DNA of 64,000 nucleotides from Undaria pinnatifida. Taxonomy: Eukaryota > Sar > Phaeophyceae > Laminariales > Alariaceae. Positions 1-13,600 of this stretch are shown one piece after another (positions within the stretch are counted from its first letter, which is position 1; every line of letters begins with the position of its first letter). Under the pieces are notes generated by a model, which made no database searches, was not told the origin of the DNA, and was given only the letters and a program-made list of their open reading frames with translations. The stretch covers positions 1,647,075 through 1,711,074 of the forward strand of contig JABAKD010000005.1 in the NCBI GenBank assembly GCA_012845835.1. The letters run 5' to 3'. Position numbers and translations under genes: made by a program.

Positions 1-55
1 GCAGTACGCGGTTCTACCCGAGTACGTTTCGACCGGTATTTCGTATGGGCTATTG

Positions 56-85
56 TTAGGGTTAGAGTTAGGGTCAGGATTAGGG
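56..85 (+). repeat. Degenerate interstitial telomere-like tract (TTAGGG)
   Basis: Five consecutive hexamers read TTAGGG, TTAGAG, TTAGGG, TCAGGA and TTAGGG. This is the TTAGGG telomere type used by many eukaryotes, here short and mutated, so an internal relic rather than a chromosome end. A CCCTAA tract with the opposite strand sense lies at 51250-51267. Confidence 0.7.
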
Positions 86-831
86 CTAGTTCCAACCATG
101 GTGAAGAATACAATAATATAGGACTCCGCGTGCTCGATAACATGGGCCCACTCTATTGTTTGTGTTTTCTTCAGTGCACTTCATTTGAGGAGTTGTATGT
201 CGAAGTAAAAATATACCTACCTGGTACATAATCTCGACAATACGATGTCCAGTCCGACCCGCGATGAGAACTCTCGTGTCTTAGGCGTACATATACTGTA
301 GTCTAGTCCTATAGCATACATCATCTCTTTCTCCTACGGTAAAGAACCACACCCGAGTTTCTGATGACCTAAGTCGCATTTTTAGGAGTTTTATTCCTCA
401 CCACACAAAGTTGAGAAAATACTAAAGTTGCAACAAGATGAGCAATGCTAGGACCTCGAGGCATACAAAACATGTTACTTACAAACGCAAGGATTGCCCA
501 ACTAACACGATAATGGGTTACGGTGGCCCCTCACTGAAAAAATGAATTTAGCAAAAAGCTGCTACCCCTCTTAACGTAAGACGCGTGATATACGATGATT
601 TGATAAGACGACTGGTACGATAGATATAGAGGTGAGGTGTGTGATGATACAGCCATCCCACGGGACCACGGGTGCAGCAGATTGTAACAACTTCCCGAGC
701 TCTAAACCTGAAGAGAGCTCAATGTCTCACGCGAAATACGACCTCGAAGGCAGTCGCTCGCGTAACCCGACCAAGCTTCCATGCTCCATATAGTAAAAGC
801 AAGAAAATGTATAAATAAATCTCGTGATCAT
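86..831. other. Non-coding stretch with repeat fragments
   Basis: No open frame or exon is convincing. The stretch contains a TACCTGGTA motif at 218-226, whose right flank resembles that of the copy at 50522. A segment at about 652-780 resembles the sequence at about 32290-32420 (shared CATCCCACG, then GGGTnCAGCAG, then GCTCAATnTCTCAC), so it is probably a diverged member of the same repeat (R3). Confidence 0.4.
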
Positions 832-970
832 ATTATAAAAAATGAAAATACACTCCAGCTGTGAGATCGAAGATTTCGTCGAAACTCATCTTTGCAAGCT
901 GTGTGTGATACTCCGATCGCGCGCATTACGAGTTGTGTGTCCTCATTAAGAATATAGATAGTCCTCATTA
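832..970 (+). repeat. R1 dispersed repeat, truncated copy
   Basis: It starts at the conserved R1 end (AAAATACACTCCAGCTGTGA) and matches copies at 7528, 19866, 21500, 56460 and 58185 almost base for base as far as the CCTCATTAAG block, then stops. A common end with variable truncation of the other end is seen throughout the family. Confidence 0.8.
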
Positions 971-1046
971 AGGATATTACGTCGACCGAGTTTGGAGTGG
1001 GGCGAAACCGGCCAGAAACATGTTCATAAACGTGGAGCCGCGATCT

Positions 1047-4000
1047 CGTTACCACCGTTACTACTATCGTTATTTCTACTGTTGATACTACCGTTACTAC
1101 TGTCGTTACTACTGCAGTTACTACTACCGTTACTACCGTGGGCTGACTCTAACGTAACTACAGTGCCATGACTCTGCCGTTACTCCCGCGGAATGACACT
1201 TCTACTACCGTTACTCCTACCTTTACCAGTACCGTTACTACCGTTACTACCGTTACTACCGTTACTACCGTTACTACTACCGTTACTACTACCGTAACTA
1301 CCGTACCTACTGTTACTACCGTTACTACTACCGTTACTACTACTGTTACTACTACCGTTAGTGCTACTGTCACTACTGCCGTCACTCCCGTTCTTACCGT
1401 TACTACTACTGTTACGACCGTTACTACCGTTACTACGGTGACTACTGCCGTTACTACTAATGCCCGTTACTTTCGTTACCACTACCGTTACCACCGTTAC
1501 TACTGCCGGTACTACCGTTAGTACTGCCGGTACAACCGTTACTACCATTGCTACCGTTACTACTACCGTTACTACTGCCGATACAACCGTTACTACCATT
1601 GCTACCGTTACTACTACCGTTACTACTGTTACTAAACAACCGTTTCTACTACCGTTACTACTTTATCATCACAACCGTTACTACTACGGTTACTACCACT
1701 ACTACTACTGTTACTACTACCGTTGCTACCATTCCTACCAATGTTACTACGGTTACTAACGTCACCACTAGACCGTTACTACCGTAGAGTAAAACTTCTA
1801 CTATCATCACCACTACCGTTGGTACTACCTGTTCTACCGTTACGAATAGCGTTACTCTTACCCTTACTACTACCGCTACTACTACCGTTGTTTCAACCAT
1901 TACTCATACCGTTACTACTACTCTTGCTGCTAGCGTTACTAGTGCCACTAATACCGCCGTCGCTACCGTTACTACCGTTACTAGTACCGTCACTACCGTT
2001 GCTACGGTTACTTCCGTGCTGCCGCCGTTGCTACTACCGCTACTACCGCTACTATTACCGTTACTGCCGTAAGAGCCGTTATTACTACCTTTCTTCTACT
2101 TTTACTGCCGTTGCTACTACCGTTGCTACTACCCCGTTTTTACTACCGTTGCTACCGTTACTAATACTGTTATTACTACCGTTACTGCCGTAGCAGCCGT
2201 GACTACTATCGTTTCTACTACTGTTACTGCCGTTATACTACTACCGTTACTAGTCTTGTTACTACTGCCGTTACTACTACCGTTTGTACTACCAGTACTT
2301 CTACCGTTACTACTACCATTACTTCTAACGGTACTTGTACCGTTATTGCCACAGTTACTACCGTTAATACTGCCGTTACTACGTTACTACTACCGGTACA
2401 ACCGGTACAACCGTTACTACCTTTACCCCTATCGTTTCTACTGATGTTACTGCCGTAACTACTACCGTTACTACCCCGTTTCTACTGTGGGATGACTCTA
2501 TCGTTACTACCAATCGATGACTGTACGGTTACTACTACCGTTACTACTTCCGTTACTACCACCGTTGCTACCACCGTTACTACCACCGTTACTACTACCC
2601 TTACTACCGTTACTACCGTTACCCCTAGCGTTGCTACTACCGTTACTACTACCGTTACTACTATCGATACTACTAATGATACTACTGCCGTACTCCCGTT
2701 GCTACTACTGCTATTACTACCTTTACTACCTTTACTGCTACCTTTATTACTACCGTTACTACCGTTACTACCACCGTTACTACCACTGTCACTACTACCG
2801 GTAGTACTACTACCGTTACTACTACCGTTACTACTGCCGATACTACTACCAATACTACTGCCGTTACTCCAGTTACTACCGTTACTACCGTTACTACCGT
2901 TACTATCGGTACTACCGTTACTACCGTTACTAGCGTTACTACTATCGTTACTACGACCGTTTCTACCACCGTTACTACCCCAGTAATTACTACCGTTAAT
3001 ACCGTTATTACCACCTTCACTTCTACCGTTACAACTACCGTTACTACTGCCTTTACCACTAATGTTACTACGAAGGTTACTACTACTGATACTCCACCAG
3101 TACTGCCACCGTTATATCTACCGTTACTGCCGTTACTACCGTTGCTATTGTTGCCGTTACTACTACCGTTCCTGCCGTTACTACTACCGTTACTACCGTC
3201 AATACTACCGTTACTACCGTTACTACCTTTACTATCGTTACAACCGTTACTGCTACCGTTGCTACTGTTACTTCTACCGCTACTGCCGTTCTTACCGTTA
3301 CCACTGCCGTTACTGCCGTTACTACCGTTACTATCGTTACTACCATTGCTATTACCGTTACTACTGTTTCTTCTACCGTTACTACTGCCGTTACTACCGT
3401 TACTACCGTTACTCCCGTTACTACCGTTACAACTACCGTTACTACCGTTTCCACCGTTACTACTATCGTTACTACTACCGATACTACTACCGGTGCTACT
3501 GCCGTTACTACCGTAACTAGTACCGATTTTACTACCGTGACTACCGTTACTACCGTTACTACGGTTACTACCGTTCCTGACTACCCCTGTTTCTACTGCT
3601 GCTGTTACTTTCACCGTTTCTACTACCGTTACTACTACCGTTACTGCTACTGTTACTCCTACCGTTACTACTACCGTTAGTACTACCGTTACTGCCGTTG
3701 GTACTACTGAAACTACTACACCGTTACTTCTACGGTTACTACTACCGTTACTACTACCGTTACTGCTACCGTTACAATCGTCACTACTACCGTTTCTGCT
3801 CCGTTACCCGACTACCGTTTCTACAACGGTTACCATTGCCGTTACTACAGTGAGGTTACTCTAGCGTTGCTACCGTGGGATGGCTCTGCCGCTGCGTTTG
3901 TGGAATCACGTTACCGGGTCTCCCGAGGTATGACTCTGCCGTTACTACCGTGGGGTGACTCTCGTGCAACCGTTACAACTACCGTTACCGCTAACGTTAC

Positions 4001-4205
4001 TGCCGTTACTCCTGAAGTTGCTACTACCGTTACTGCTGCCGTTACTACCGTTGCTACCGTTACCACTACCGCCGTTACAATTGCTACTACCGTCACTACT
4101 ACTGTTTACTTACTACCACCGTTACTACTACCGTTACTACTACCGTTACCACCGTGGATTGACTCTACCTATGATGGGATGGCCTTAGCGTTACTACCGC
4201 GGGGG
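1047..4205. repeat. 3.2-kb satellite of GTTACTACC-type units
   Basis: A near-continuous array of 9-bp units (GTTACTACC and point variants) and 3-bp slips, so the spacing of CCGTTA is usually 9 or 12 bp. A longer variant carrying GTGGGATGACTCT interrupts the array at about 1138, 1187, 2487, 3879, 3950 and 4151. Because the unit lacks stop codons, several frames stay open for over 100 codons (Val-Thr-Thr, Leu-Pro-Leu, Arg-Tyr-Tyr repeats); I regard none as a gene. It lies beyond the last recognised exon of GDSL gene A and may be in its intron or 3' of it. Confidence 0.9.
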
Positions 4206-4591
4206 ATGATTCGGCGGCACGTTTTCGCAATATTACCACTTTTTTCTGAATCCCATGACTTCTTGACCCAACGCACTACCTGTGTTGCGCTGTTTCGTTC
4301 CGTCTTGCACCAAGGGGGAATGATATTGCCCGTCGGATTGAACCTTGGTTTGTTTCCTAAAAGGTGTCGATTTTTCGGAGGGGTGCGACACAGAGCTCCC
4401 CAACTGGTTAGGGTCTCGGGACTCAGAAGAAAAGGTGCATGTTTATCGCATGTTTTTATCGTAGCATCTGCCGTAAACCGAAGAAAGCCGTGCGTGCTTC
4501 TTCCGTTCTTTCGTTCGGGGGGTCTTTTTCTCGCAATTGGTTAGGCCAACTATTAATTTTGCTACTGCCCGTATCGTAACACGAGTCTCAC
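4206..4591. other. Unassigned sequence between satellite and gene A exon 4
   Basis: I looked on the minus strand for the next GDSL exon (equivalent of gene B exon 5) and did not find it. Nothing else is recognisable. Confidence 0.3.
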
Positions 4592-4693
4592 CCCTGTTGG
4601 GTAGTCTTCTCCCTCGCCCGTGTACCCCATGCAGGTCTCGAGGGAGCGGAAGGCCTCAGAGGCGGAGGCGCCAGATGTCGCGTAGTTATACTC
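4592..4693 (-). CDS. Gene A, exon 4 (GDSL block II)
   Basis: Acceptor GGACAG precedes GAGTATAAC; donor is GGG then GTGAGACT. Phase 0 at both ends, 34 codons. Contains YNYATSGASAS; the glycine at the block II position is present here but is serine in gene B. A GYTGEGE motif is shared with gene B. Confidence 0.8.
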
Positions 4694-7600
4694 CTGTCCA
4701 TCGGGGCAAACACGTGAATGTTTGCATACCGGTGAGGCGAGGAAAACTGTGCATCTGGAAGACACGCAGGGAACTCTCCGTTGAGATACGAGCGACAGCT
4801 GTATACTGGTATTGCCACATGCAACATGCAACATGCAACATGTTACAACAACAAACAAGCAGCATGGTAGAGGTGTACAACCCACGGTTTTTAGTCCCGC
4901 CTTCTTCGGGAACCCTACACGGCACTCAAACGCCGCCTTGAAAAAACGTTGAGTGAAACCGGATAAGCAATCCCACGGTCTACGCAAAAAGCATGAACTT
5001 GAGCCATGATATCGGCGATAAGGAACTTGCGGTTGTCATGAGCGAAGAGGCTATGGACTAGGCGTGAAAAAGTGAATTAGGAAACACCAACAACAGCCTC
5101 CTGATTCACAAACATTTGGTGCTTCCCTAGTAGAGAAGCCAGTTGTGTTTAGAAACCCTTTGACCCCAACACTGCTACCTCTACCGCAGCACGCATACGC
5201 GGTGCAAAACCATTGGAACGTAATGAACACGCACTACCTCTCACATGCACCACGAACCAGTTGTGCTTGTGCTGCAGCGAGACTTCAAACCATTGATGAT
5301 GATGCTGTTTTCACCCTACCCCGTCGCCGCAATCTTGCCCGTGGTCATAATTGATAGGCTCTGGTACCCCTTGAGTCGAAGAATACCTTTCGTGGAGAAA
5401 AGTAAATCCAACCACTGCGCACAACCGTCCCAACTCCTATGCCTCGAGATATACGCCTAAGCCGTGCGATTGGCACCATTGTACACTGATAGCTCAGCTC
5501 TGGAGGCGACGCCAACGACGCACCTCGGGGACGCCGATAAAAGATGGCCAAACCTTGCCGTTGGTGACAGATCCAGCCGCCGGAAGATACGCCTCGAACA
5601 TTGACTGCCATAAGAAAACCAAAAGATGATCGTGGGAAGGTTGCTGTGATTGGCACTGGCACGTCTATCTGTATAACTCCGGCCATGTCGCAGGACATCA
5701 AAGTCGGCTTCAATGCTACCCCATTTGAAAACGTCCAACCCGACCGAGCAAACTACAGGGGGACCCTTGCGATTACCAACAATCGTGTTGCGTTTTATTG
5801 GAAAACATGTAGTAAAAGCAATGAAACAGAACAAAAATGTCATAATAACCCCGAAGGCTAACCATCCCACGAGCGAAAATACCTCAGAAATACATGCAAT
5901 GAAAAAGAGAAAAAAAATGATATATTGTGAGTGCTCCCACGGTTACCTTGGTGGTTGTATCCTTTGGGGCCGAGGGTGTCTCGTCATCGGTTCATTGCTT
6001 TACGTTTGGTACTTTTACGGTCATATTAGCTTTACGCCCAGGGTATAGAAGTGAAGGCCTTCGAAACCATGAGTCGACGGTACGAGGCGTACGCGATGGT
6101 TATGAAACCGTCGGGGAGTTTGTGGAGACAACAGAGGTGTTTCTTCGGAGGCGCATTAGATGGACCTCGGGAGGTTTCTACTGAATCGTATGTATGTTGT
6201 TGGTATGTACACCTGTGCTCTTCTATATTCTACTTTCTGTCTGCAGGTACCTCTCTCGTGCCGCCATCATCAGAACTCACCCGTGAACCCCCCACCCGAA
6301 CATCTAGCAGTGGATGCACGTTAACACGATGTTTCGGGTGATGCTGGATGATGGACGATGACGGATGATGATGGATGATGTTCATGATATTGAGACGCTC
6401 ACTACAGGAGTTTCACAGAAAAATATTTGAATATGTTGCACTCCTATCAATAGCGTGGAATGACTCCTCTAGCTACGGGGGACAACCATATATAGTATTT
6501 GGCGTGTTTAGAGCGGTACGCGTGTTCTAGCCGATACATGGACTACACCATTTACTTGGATACATTGTGTAGGACCCGTTTGACAGTGTTAGTAGTGAAG
6601 CTGTTGATAGTCCTCGGTGATTTCTCATTCATGCGAACAAGCTCAAGTACATGTGCGCAGATTATCTATGGCGCGTGCGACAGTGGTATTGGAAACAGCT
6701 CATAGTTCTTCTTCTCCGCCTTACGCCTCGCCCAAGAACTGAGTTAGAGAACACCAAGGTGGAGAGCGATGAAGAAAACCATGGTGCGTAGACATACAGC
6801 TAATAGTGAACATGTCAAACGCGCATATGGTACTCCATCAAATAGTCTATATCAGGACGTTCCAACAATGTTGGTAAAGAAGCCCTGCCAATCGGAAAAT
6901 ATTCTGGACATGCATTGCTAACCCTATCGTAGCACTTGTCATTCACATGCTGCGATCGCGGTTCCCTTACGCATGGTGCGGTAGAGGGGGTCGCATGACA
7001 GTGGGGCTACCCTGCTTATTCGCAACCTATAGCTTTGGTGTTATCGGCTCGAAACATGTATTGTCTGCACGGGAGGGTATTGTTTGTCACACGCTGCATC
7101 AAAAATGAAAAGGTAAAATGAGTTGTTAAGCGAGGTGCAGAGGCAATAGCGGCATTGAAAGCAGGGGTGCCTTAGATGTGGTCAGGTACGAATTATTGAT
7201 TTTATTTACCCTAACTTGATCATGTCTTACTTCCATGGGTTTTCACTCCTAAGACACTCCCGGTACGGTATTGGATTCGGTAAGACCTCTCGTCCAGGCG
7301 GTATGACCAGTACAACCCAAGTAATCCAAGTAATGAAGGGACGTCACCGGGGGGATCGCGCTTGAGGTATACTAATAGTATGATACTGGGATAGTATGAC
7401 ATAGTATGATAGTATGATAGTACGATAGTATGCTAGCATGATAGTATGCTGGTATGATAGTATAATAGTATTTTAGCATGGTGTAGTATGATGGTATGAT
7501 AGTATGATTAGTCTATTATGTTATTATTAAAAAAATTAAAATACACTCCAGCTGTGAGATCGAAGATTTCGTCGAAACTCATCTTTGTAAGCTGTGTGTG

Positions 7601-10600
7601 ATACTCCGATCGCGCGCATTACGAGTTGTGTGTCCTCATTAAGGATATAGGTCGGCGACTCCCCTTACAACTACAGTGTAGCTATCAGGGTCAACAGGAT
7701 GATTTTAATCAGTCTGTGCGCGGAAACTATAAAACCCGTTTCTGAGGGGGACAAAATCTGACAGCTGTGAAGGGAAAGGGGGGCCTGGTTTCGATCAAAA
7801 GCGAGCGGGTTTGGAGGGGGGCGGGGGGGGGGGGGGGGGGGGGGGGGCAGCTCAATATGTGCCTGGGAACTATACATTATTTTGAGGGGATAAATGTGAC
7901 ATTTTTGGAAATACTACATCAGTTTATCATGTATATCCTGGGTAATTCGTACAATCAGTGAGTAAAGAGAGGGTGGAGTGTTCGAGGGGGTGGGGTTGGG
8001 ATGGGTTGGGGGGGGAGGGTGGGGGGTGGGGGCCGGGGGGGGGGGCGGGGGGGGGGGAACGGCTTTAGGTGAGGGGTTTGTTATACGTGTGTTATTATAT
8101 AGTATGATTGTATGATAGTTGTACGGTCGTATGATAGTAAGATAGCATAGACTGATAGGATAAAAGTATGAGAGCATGAGAGTATGATAGTACGATAGTA
8201 TTATATGATATGATATGATATGATGTTATATGATATTGTATGGTATGGTATGGTATGGTATGGTATGATATGATATTATATGATATGGTATGATACGATA
8301 TGATGTGATATGTGTTGATATGATATGATATGATATGATATTAGAATATACTATAAAAAATATTATACGCTCCAGCTGTGAGATCGAATACTTTACATTG
8401 TATTATACGATATGACATGATGATAGTATGATAGTGAAAAAGGAGGCTTGATACTACATTGATAAGAGTATTATACTGCAATACCTTACCCTTCCTTGTT
8501 TACTTCTACGGTATAATGTACCGATGAGTAGAGTGCGCACATTTGCACCTGTCTGTATACTTGTTCGACACCGACGTGAAAATGCCGACGTGCACGTCGA
8601 TCGCGTGCATCGCTGTCGGGCTCTTCAAACGAGCTCGTCAATCCACCGGAGGGAACAAAGGGGCGTCTTCATGTATCTGACAATCCAATAGCACAGCATT
8701 TTGTCGGTCAATCGTTTAGCAGAGATACGCATAATCTAAGCGCTGAGCGTGCAACAATTTCTAGCCAGCCGCTACCTGCACGTGTTCCTTAGGAGCGCAA
8801 GTACGTCAAATCCTACATCGCTACTGAATCCTTCATCGTTACATCGCTGTCCAGCATCACTTGCATCATTGTCGGCTTCTTGCTACAGGTACTTCGCGGG
8901 GAACGGCCAGTGACGTCGGTGTGTCTTGAACAAAGGAATAATGTAGGGACCGCCTCTCTTGTGGACGACACTCCCTAAAGACCATACTACGACCCTATCA
9001 CCTCCACACTGATATTGTGGAGATGGCGGCGCATCGGTGTTTCAGATACCGCGTAAGCACTGAGCTAGTGACCAGCATGGATCCGTTGGCCTCGAAGGAG
9101 GCTTATATTATAGCCGAAAGGGCACCTCCCCATTTTCACTGACTCTCTGTATATGAGTTGAGGCCATTTGCACTGGTTCCTATCGGCCTCAATCCAGAAC
9201 TGAACTTAAACATTTCATGTAATACGATGTCTAGTCTATAGGTGGCGCTGCGCAACAGCTAGACGGTGGCGGTGGACATCGCGAAAGGGAAAAACACCCT
9301 AAAGGCGAACGAAGCGCGCTACAATAGAGGCGCGCCACTTCTTTTTTCTGAGGTGTTCCTCAGATTAAGATCTCCCAAACTGTGATTTGGAAAACAATCA
9401 AACAGTTACCGGACATGCAAAAATCCCATGGCCTACGAGTAGGTGCACAACGAGAGTCAAGAAAAAATAAAAAACAATTTCCGAGGATTTTGGGTTAATA
9501 AGGAGCCCAGTCATTCAGAAAACAAAATAGGAAAAATAAGGTATATACCTCCTATCATTGTAGCACGCTTTGAACGAGGACTCGCATGATGGCGAGTGCC
9601 TCTCAGGCGCGATGAAAAAATAACACCGCTATCGAAAGTGACAACTGTTGTAGTACAATATTCTACCGCACAGCATATACAGAGTTGATGATGCTGCTGC
9701 ACGTGCACCAGCACAGAAAAGGTGCGCCATATATTCCTTCCCAGGGTGTTTGTTTGAGGAACTCCATGGTTTGCCTTTTGGGCGGCTAGCGGCTTGAGGA
9801 GCTATTTCCCCTCCTAGCAAGGCAAAAACTGATTTAGCAGTGAACAGATGAGTTCAACCACTGTGATGAACAAACAATCCCGTGGCCTTCTTCATATTAT
9901 ACAGAAAAATCATATCAGGTGTACGGCGGAGGCATCTGGGACCTTGGATATATTCAACCGGTCGTAACTCCATCAACGCACGTATGTATCTATTTTTTCA
10001 TTTTCTTTTTCCAACAATGATTTGTACATACTAGATTCACCACAGGAACTCCTCAAACAAACATCATACCTGGTGTGAATTTGAGTAGTTCCTGGGGGAT
10101 ATGGAGTTTCATACAGATTTTTCAACGCTCTTGGCCCCGGGGAGGGGATGACTAATCGGTTTAATGTTTCCCCGCGTGCGCACGAAAGGAAGCCGCGCGG
10201 GTTGACGCGATAGCTTTCATAAACAAGCGTCAATGCCAGCCTTAGAGGCGAAATAGGTACGTATACATTTTGGCATGTTTCCCGCCCCGTTGCCACCGAA
10301 AACACCATATAATTTTGTTGGTATCCTGCACACTGCAAGCTAAACATGATATGGCCTCCGTCTAATCAACGCCGCCCAGATTGTTTGCGATGGTATATGC
10401 ATCACGACGTCGAATATGTGTACCCATACCTCGATGTCTAATGTTTGGTTCCGTACACATACGGTAGACATTGAATATGATGTTCCTGGTGGTACACTGT
10501 GCGGCCTGCGGTGCCACTCGTACCTTTCCCTCTCCGCCACTGCTGCAGGCCCCCTGTTGCTTCATGCATGTACCTTGTTGTGGTGTAGTTAGCCATTTTC

Positions 10601-13600
10601 CACGATTTTTTGCACCACTTCTTCTAGACTCCGTCGGACATCGGCCTCTTCGTAGCCCTTAGGAACGTTGTGCGGCAAGGGATGTATTATGTACGTGCAG
10701 TGCTTGCGGGCACACGCCTTCGACCTGCCCACAACAAGATTAATCTGGTTGATCTCGCGGTGGAACTTGGGAAGCGTGATTGCCTCCCGCCCGCAGCGTA
10801 TGCCTAGGAATACTAGACTGGGGCCCAGGTTTTTGAAGTCCAACTGCGCTCTCAACACAGCTACCATGTTCGGTGCTAGGTTAGGGTTCTTGTCACTCCT
10901 CGTGCTCCCAGTCTCAGTCGCCCCTGGGACCACAAGCCCCCTTTTAAACAGGATTGGCCTTCCTCGCATATTCTTTGTTGACAGTCTCTCGTGAGAGCTT
11001 GTTTTGAGTAGAAACAGCTATTCATCTGCGCCTAGCATCACCGAAGTGGGGCAAGTGCCTTCTCTTGTGGACAGCCTGCCAGGTATAAGCGAATCTCTCC
11101 TCTGCTGCCCAATCTCGTCTCGTCTTGCTGCGTGGATACTGGATATACATTTGCTCCTCCAGCCTCCAGTGGAACCCTGGGCCATCATGGTATATGCCGT
11201 TACCCGTACTTGGTACGTGTTCTCAGCCTTCATTTGGGGCGCGCTGACAAGCCAACGAGTGCCCCGCGAGACCAACGCTTCGTTGATACTCTCTTCACCT
11301 AGTGGTCTCAGTCTTAACGGCTCCAAGACCTCGAATCGAACGCTGGGTTCCTCAGCCTGCGCTGCTTGACGTGGTGAAGTGTGGTTTACATTTTCGAAAC
11401 AAAAAATGTTGTGTTTTTTTAGGCCGGTTCATACAGGGGATGGAGACCATTCCGGTACCACCATCAAAACACTTGTGCTACACGTAGCTTTCCAAACCTT
11501 TTGTTAGCTGTCACTCGAACCACCGTAGTTGATAAAGATTCGTTATTTGTGTGGTGACTTGTGTGCAATGATGTACTTTATTTTTCGTTGATGATGCCAG
11601 CACGCTTACTATGTTGTGCTTCACCGTGCTGTCCTGCTCTTCAAAATGGGCTCGTTCAAAAGCCTCCTGTGGAGAGCTTTCCGAGGTATATCTGAGATAC
11701 GTTAAAAACTCAAGCTCTAGTTGTAGAAACTTGACCACAACCACGAAAAACCTCCCACAATCGGGTCCCAGATGCTGTCACTACCACTGCACGTAACAGT
11801 CCTGGAAGGCATTCCGGCCAATTAGGGTCTCAAGGGATTCCCCGTGATGCCACATGGCCGTGATGCCACATGGCCGTGATAACAACTGCTACGGTACAGG
11901 TTGCCCCCGTTTTCTTTACTCGAGGGACCACGGCTACGTGGGCGGGGTGTACCCAACCTTGCTTCACTGCCCTGCTTCAGCCACCCGTGCACGAGAGTGA
12001 CCCAGTTCCTCACTGAAACTCAATATTTGGGCGATACGTCACGTGGAGCGCAAAGCTAACTATTCCAAATAACGGATTCATATCGCGAAATTGAAATGGT
12101 ACGAAGGCGAAAGACCGCAAAGTAACGGGGGGGGGTTACTCGCGCAAGTGACTCCGAGCCATTCCAACACGCAAACATCACGACAGCGACCCCCCTAACC
12201 TAGCCTCTTGTTTGAGACTCCCCACTGTAGGAGCCCAAGCCTATACCTCATCCGGTAGAGGGCGTTTTGCTAAAAACCCTTGTTAACCCGACTAATGGTC
12301 CCATGACCTAGGTAACACACCACGAACGGTCATTTTAAAAAGAGACGAATATGGTATTCCGACGATATAAGATGCATCCTCCTCGAGGATCCTTGTCTGT
12401 CCGAACCATTTTGGTCACGAAGAGGCAACCCCTCCCGCAGCAAGGACCCACTTGAATATGCATATACGAAGTACATGTACATTGTGTATGATACGACGTC
12501 GACGAGAAGTCACAGGTTGTGCCTAAACCCCGCGCGTCACTGCGGGATACCGCAATAGCCCCGGTCGCTGCTATCCTCTGGTGGTTATAGCCTCAAAACC
12601 TGCTAATTAGAGTAAGACCTACTAATATGGAAAATTTTGAGCGATTATTTCTGGCAATTATTTTTGTAGTTTTGAGGCTCCAGAAATAACTGCATCAGAA
12701 ATAAGGGGCGTCCATTATGGCTTCTGATTTTTGGAAATGGTTTTGTTTTGAATTGGTAGGTCTTGTTTTGCCGTTTGCCTTTATTTTTGAAATCTGGCAC
12801 GTACACTGTCGCCGGCGACGATTGGTCACCAACGCCTCTGCTGCTGTCTCTTCTGCTGCGCTGCTGCTGTGGCGCTGGTGTGGTGTGCCTGTGGTGGTTT
12901 CGATGGTGGTGGTGCTGCTGCTGTCGCGTTTGTGTGAGGATGAAGCTCTGTCTCGCACACAACAAGCGCAGTATGCTGTCATCGGTGTGTTTGTGATTCT
13001 TTGTTGTGGGTGATGCGTGACGTGTACAGCAGACAAGTATCATACCAGGTACAGTATAAGCAGTGGTGACATGTGATACTTGGTACGAGGTAGTATCCAA
13101 AAGTCAAATAATCCCAGTTCTGAGAGGTTGGAAGAGCTGTTATTTCTGGGCTCAGAAATCACCAGATCCGCTGATTTCTGGCCTCGATTATTATTTCTGA
13201 ACCCAGAAATAACGATGATTTCTGGTCCCATAGTGGAAGGTTTTTATTTTTGGCGTCGGAGATCCCGGTTAAAGAGAGAAATAATCGATGAAAATATTCG
13301 CCAAAATAGTAGGTCTAAGGTCGAGGCCACGGTTTTAGACTTGCTACGGGATTTATTGTTTCGAACTAAAATTTACTGCAGGTAGCGCCTAGCATGTGTA
13401 TGCCATATTTTATGCGTGTTGACGAAGGAAAACAACAGTGGTGTATGTATCCATTTCGCGATCAAAACGGAGGTACGCACAAAATAGCGTGGTGGGGAGG
13501 GTAGAGAGCACAGGCTCGCCTCAACGACCCCGGGTTTTTATTTACCATTGGGGAGAGAGAGAAGGAGGGAGAAAGGCGAAGAATATGAAAGGGATATGCA

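Noticed and set aside
1158-3614. Many long overlapping open frames (up to 310 codons) on both strands
   Set aside because: They are translations of the GTTACTACC satellite in several frames at once; repeats without stop codons give such frames without being genes.
12645-13100. 151-codon minus-strand and 98-codon plus-strand frames
   Set aside because: They overlap a segment with inverted terminal hairpins and show no motif; the hydrophobic plus-strand frame is not enough to call a gene.
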